From the NCBI GenBank assembly GCA_002633005.1, contig NMRA01000661.1:1-62000 (forward strand): a stretch of DNA of 62,000 nucleotides. The letters run 5' to 3'. The notes under the pieces are model-generated. The model made no database searches, was not told the origin of the DNA, and saw only the letters and a list, made by a program, of their open reading frames with translations. Shown here piece after piece: positions 58,483 through 62,000 of the stretch; within the stretch, counting starts at the first letter, position 1, and each line of letters starts with the position of its first letter. Origin of the DNA: Phoronis australis. Its lineage: Eukaryota; Phoronida; Phoronidae. Position numbers and translations under genes: made by a program.

Positions 58483-60525
58483 TATCGTACATTGTATGTC
58501 CTGTAAAGTATTTTAGTGGACGTTAAGGTGTGTCACGTTCATCTTGGCTTAAAACAATTTTATTTTAAAGTCAGTGAAAATTGTGGCATTTTAGTACAAT
58601 TTACAATGCATGCCCATAGCCAGAATAAGAAAATGTAGAAAATTTCAAACAACAAATACTAATTGATGCAAATCTGAATAGTTTTCTTCAACAACTTGTA
58701 TTTCAGATAAACATAGCATCTCTTTTGATAAAGTTCTCTCTGTGGTCTATGTTTGTTAAACAGTGAACCAATGCATGGGCAGGTAATACATGAATACAAT
58801 GCTACCTTGAAGGAGAAACATTTAAAGTTATTTTTGTTTTATTTTTTAAATTGTCACTGCTACTTAAGGTGTAACCAGCCAAAATTCTACTACAGTAAAA
58901 CCTTGTTTGAATGAACCTGTTTTTAACGTTTGCTCACTCATTACATCCTTTTCCGTAAGTCCTAAGACAGCTATACCACTTGGAAATTACTTTGGTTTAA
59001 TTTAACTTCAGATACAACGGGTTTTTTCAAAAGTCTTGAGAGGTTTTGTTATAACATAATTTTACTGTGTGTAAGTACTTCACGGTATATTGTTGACCTT
59101 TCTCTATGTGTAAGGGAATGTACAAGCCAGGTGGTAGGAGTGTGCCTTCTACAGCTTAGATTTCTGTTTCCAGTGTCAAGAGGGATGCTAATAACCCTCC
59201 TGGCATATCTTGTAATGACTGCGGCCTTTCGAACTTTAATTTATAGATGCTTCTTCTGACTTTCTACTTTGAGAGATGCTTAATGTTCTCTAGCGTCACT
59301 GGTGTGTGACTGCGTAAGCATTTTGGGGACTAATTATTGGTTAATGTGCATGCTCAAAATCTTTGAAAACCTATAAGAAATGAAAAAATATTCAATGCAT
59401 GGTAAAAATTCTCCAGCTTGGGACAATGAACTTTTTAATTATTTTTGCTCAGTGTCAGAGGTTGTACCGTACTAAATTTTGAAAGTAGGCAATAAAGGGT
59501 ATACCATTATGTTGTTGAACAGCTGATTCTACTTTCACTCTGTTGATATAAAATGCATTGCGAAATTTAATATAAATGTAATGGACAACTCCAAAATAAA
59601 TCCTTGTCTCTAACCATGAAAATTCATCTTTGGTTGGTCGTATTTTAGTGGCTGGCCCAAACTGGAGAATATAAATATAGACTAAAAGTGGGTGGACCCT
59701 CAAGAAGAGGTATCGTTGCCGCACTCTCACTGCTTGTGATCATTTTTTAGTGCCTGTGCCTGCACACATACACACTGGGATTGGAAATCAGCTTTTCCTA
59801 GAACATTGTTGTCTAAAGCAAGCACTTTTGTTTGTTTAAATATCAAAATAACTTTTGTGGAAACTGGTGGTATATATCGTAGTGTACTTAAGTATGCCTG
59901 TTTTGATCATACTGCATTCGGATAAAATTCCGGTTCCATGATGAGATGCTGATCAAATAATTGCAGTTGTCATTCTTAAAAAAATGACATCTAGCTCTGA
60001 GGAATATGCACATTTTTGGAAATTGCCTATTTTGTCATGATTATTGGCTGTTACAATTAAATCTGCAGCTGTTGTTTACAGAGTGTACATTATGTAGTCA
60101 TAAAGAAACTGTTATTATTTAAAAAATGAAACTGTTATTAATCCTGATTGAAGTGCGCAAATTTTCCAGGCATTTGACCGTGTTTCTGCTATTGGTATAA
60201 TTCTTAATTTATCACTATGATAATTTGGTGCCAGGCATTTAACAATAATAAAATGTTTCTGTTAAGAATTGTTTCTGCTCAGGCAACTTGAATTTTAAAA
60301 TTTTGCAGATCTGCTGCTCTAAGTTTCTTATCCTTGTCATCTCTGATTTTGTGGATTTTGTTAAATGGCTTTCAGATTCGGTATTGAAAAATTTGATGAT
60401 CAATTGTTGGCCGTGTTAGAGTTCGTGAGGCTTGATTTTAGCAAGTCTCCGATTGTTATCACCTTCTGCTTGTCCCCTTGCCAAACCAGATCAAGGCTAT
60501 GTTGGCCATTGTGATCGACTACTAG
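58483..60525. other. T/G-rich non-coding stretch
   Basis: Low coding potential on both strands. It may be the decayed remainder of the preceding gene. The minus frame at 59455-59730 has no domain. Confidence 0.55.
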
Positions 60526-60588
60526 CAGGGGCGGATCCAGAATTTGGAGTTAGGCGGGGCCAGGGGATAACCAGAATTTCGGCAGATG
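60526..60588 (+). mobile_element. hAT-like 5' end, cut by an assembly N
   Basis: CAGGGGCGGATCCAGAATTT is a textbook hAT-type terminal repeat; the element is interrupted at the N (60589). No matching right end is found in the window. Confidence 0.55.
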
Positions 60589-60589
60589 N

Positions 60590-61000
60590 AATAGAGCCAA
60601 GTTACGTGACCTCATGTAATTATGAAAACAAAGTTAGTGTTCACCAGTTCACTTTCTTCACCAAAAGGAAGAATTAGAGCTTCGCTATATACATGTATCT
60701 CTGTTGGGCCAGAATGGCATTCAACGGGCTGATTACTAGACAATCAGACTGCTCAAATTGTCCCCGGGTTGCAAGCAAGTACGTGTAGATACATGTAGGC
60801 AGTACTTCCATCATCCCGTCGGCAATATACCGACCACATCGCCACCACTGACACACACCTTTATACATCGTTTTTGTTTCGGCTTAAGCCACTGTATCGG
60901 GGTCTTCTTGTTCTTATTCACTTCCACCACTGTCCGTTTTAATAAAATGCAGCTATTTAAGTCCGTGGTCGCCACACTTCGTAATCTGTAAACTGAAAGG
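60590..61000. other. No gene recognised
   Basis: Short frames only (60674-60991). I see nothing else. Confidence 0.5.
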
Positions 61001-61014
61001 GGTTTCCCAACTTT

Positions 61015-61275
61015 CAACCAATGGGAATGTCTGAATGTTATGACGTCAGTTTCATTACTTTAACCAATGGGAGGCCATATTAAACAGCATTGTACAGTGC
61101 TAACTTTCGTTTAGCACTGTGATAGAGTGTAAGATCTCGATGGTTAGGCTCATTTCTGAATCAACCAATGGCATTCAAGTTCAAACTAGGTCATTAGTTT
61201 AAATGTCGACATCTTTCTTAAATCACAACATCAATTACGGCGCAGAATAATTCAGCTACAAGATGACGTCGAGGG
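61015..61275 (+). promoter_or_regulatory. CCAAT/CRE-rich stretch, possible promoter
   Basis: AACCAATGG occurs three times (61017, 61062, 61162), with ATGACGTCAG at 61040 and GATGACGTCG at 61262. Repeated CCAAT boxes with CRE-like sites are common in animal promoters. No first exon can be assigned within the window. Confidence 0.35.
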
Positions 61276-62000
61276 CATGGCATGTGGAAAATACATATTT
61301 ATAGGCCTTTTTCACGAAGTCGCCATGTTAGTAGTGAGCCTCTTTTTAGGTTTAATAAACAATGCATTTGAGTCATCAATATAACAAAGCATGCGAAAAA
61401 ATCACGTTTTGAGCTGTATTTAAGGACTATCGCAAAGCAGACTATATTTTACGCCACTGCAGGCGGTCGACGGAAAGTTGAACGCTGCGAGCAGATGATT
61501 GCTTCATTAAAAAAACACATTCTCGTTATTACGTCTTGATTTCCTGTAAAGACCTTAGATCCTTGGGTAGATATACTGTATGCATCCACAACCAAACGTT
61601 TTTGTTGGATTTAAATTAGATTTTGCCAGATTTTACTAACCACTGACCTTACTCAGTTTGACTTATTTACATGTATGATGAACCAGATTGAAACTTCAGC
61701 GAGGCTCAAAAATAGCCGCCTGATCACCGTGCGTCGGAATTTTCATCGGTAAATCTTTTCTATTTTTAGAGCAGTAAAACTGACTTTTCAGGAACGATGC
61801 ACTGAATTAATGATTAAGGTAACCCAAATGATTGAGCCCAATAAAATTTGGCGTTGTACACACGAATTTACTCCACCACCAGACTGCACACCAACCGTGA
61901 AATACGGCTTCTACCGTTGAATACGGCTTCTATCGTGATAGATTTGCTCTACATGTACTTTCCCCGCAGTTGAATACGTCACATATACAATGGCCATATT
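61276..62000. other. Right end, no gene recognised
   Basis: A short tandem of about 19 bp (GAATACGGCTTCTA words) lies at 61900-61935. Otherwise I see nothing. Confidence 0.5.

Noticed and set aside
1-62000. Operons, ribosome binding sites, CRISPR arrays, phage or plasmid systems
   Set aside because: The window is eukaryotic with spliced genes; no direct-repeat/spacer arrays or bacterial signals are present.

Overview
This is a eukaryotic, intron-rich, AT-rich window from an invertebrate animal. The evidence is short coding exons with GT-AG borders, extracellular CUB, TSP1 and MRH domains, THAP and DDE transposon fossils, and non-LTR retroelement debris. A cnidarian such as a coral or anemone is plausible from the style of the repeats (GTCGTGGGTCGAGG minisatellites, many ACATGTAC palindromes), but no marker gene proves it. 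Nothing looks bacterial: there are no operons, ribosome binding sites or CRISPR arrays.

Region 1, positions 1-31267, plus strand. The 3' part of one large gene encodes a single-pass membrane protein: seven CUB domains, each split over two exons, then a TSP1 repeat, a second degenerate TSP1-like repeat, a transmembrane helix and a tyrosine-containing tail. The exons were read from splice sites, reading phase and CUB/TSP1 residue patterns. With a proposed 13-nt micro-exon and a 28-nt mini-intron, the 19 exons close into one frame of about 1039 codons plus stop. The 5' end lies upstream of the window. The introns carry a LINE 3' fragment, an unrecognised decayed coding block, THAP/DDE transposase fossils, small inverted-repeat elements and a homologous block shared by two introns.

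Region 2, positions 31268-39299, is non-coding. It holds a diverged repeat array after the CUB gene, a pseudogene copy of two exons of the next gene, a 31-bp tandem repeat ending at an N, a 1-kb duplication that looks like an unmerged haplotype, and one unrecognised ORF fragment.

Region 3, positions 39300-50929, minus strand. A complete or nearly complete gene of the cation-dependent mannose-6-phosphate receptor / MRH-domain type: signal peptide, cysteine-rich MRH domain, GGGLSVGTALI transmembrane start, an IPN-x3-FW cytoplasmic motif and a short tail. Seven exons are well supported. One short exon is only a candidate. With it the protein has about 262 residues, close to the length of vertebrate CD-MPR.

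Region 4, positions 50930-62000, is mostly non-coding. It contains two hAT-like small elements, one probable broken gene of an unnamed repetitive family at 57.7-58.5 kb, and a stretch with CCAAT and CRE-like motifs near the right end.

The two main genes are unrelated in sequence. One is a cell-surface adhesion or receptor type protein, the other a probable sorting receptor of the secretory/lysosomal system. I see no evidence that they form a joint system.
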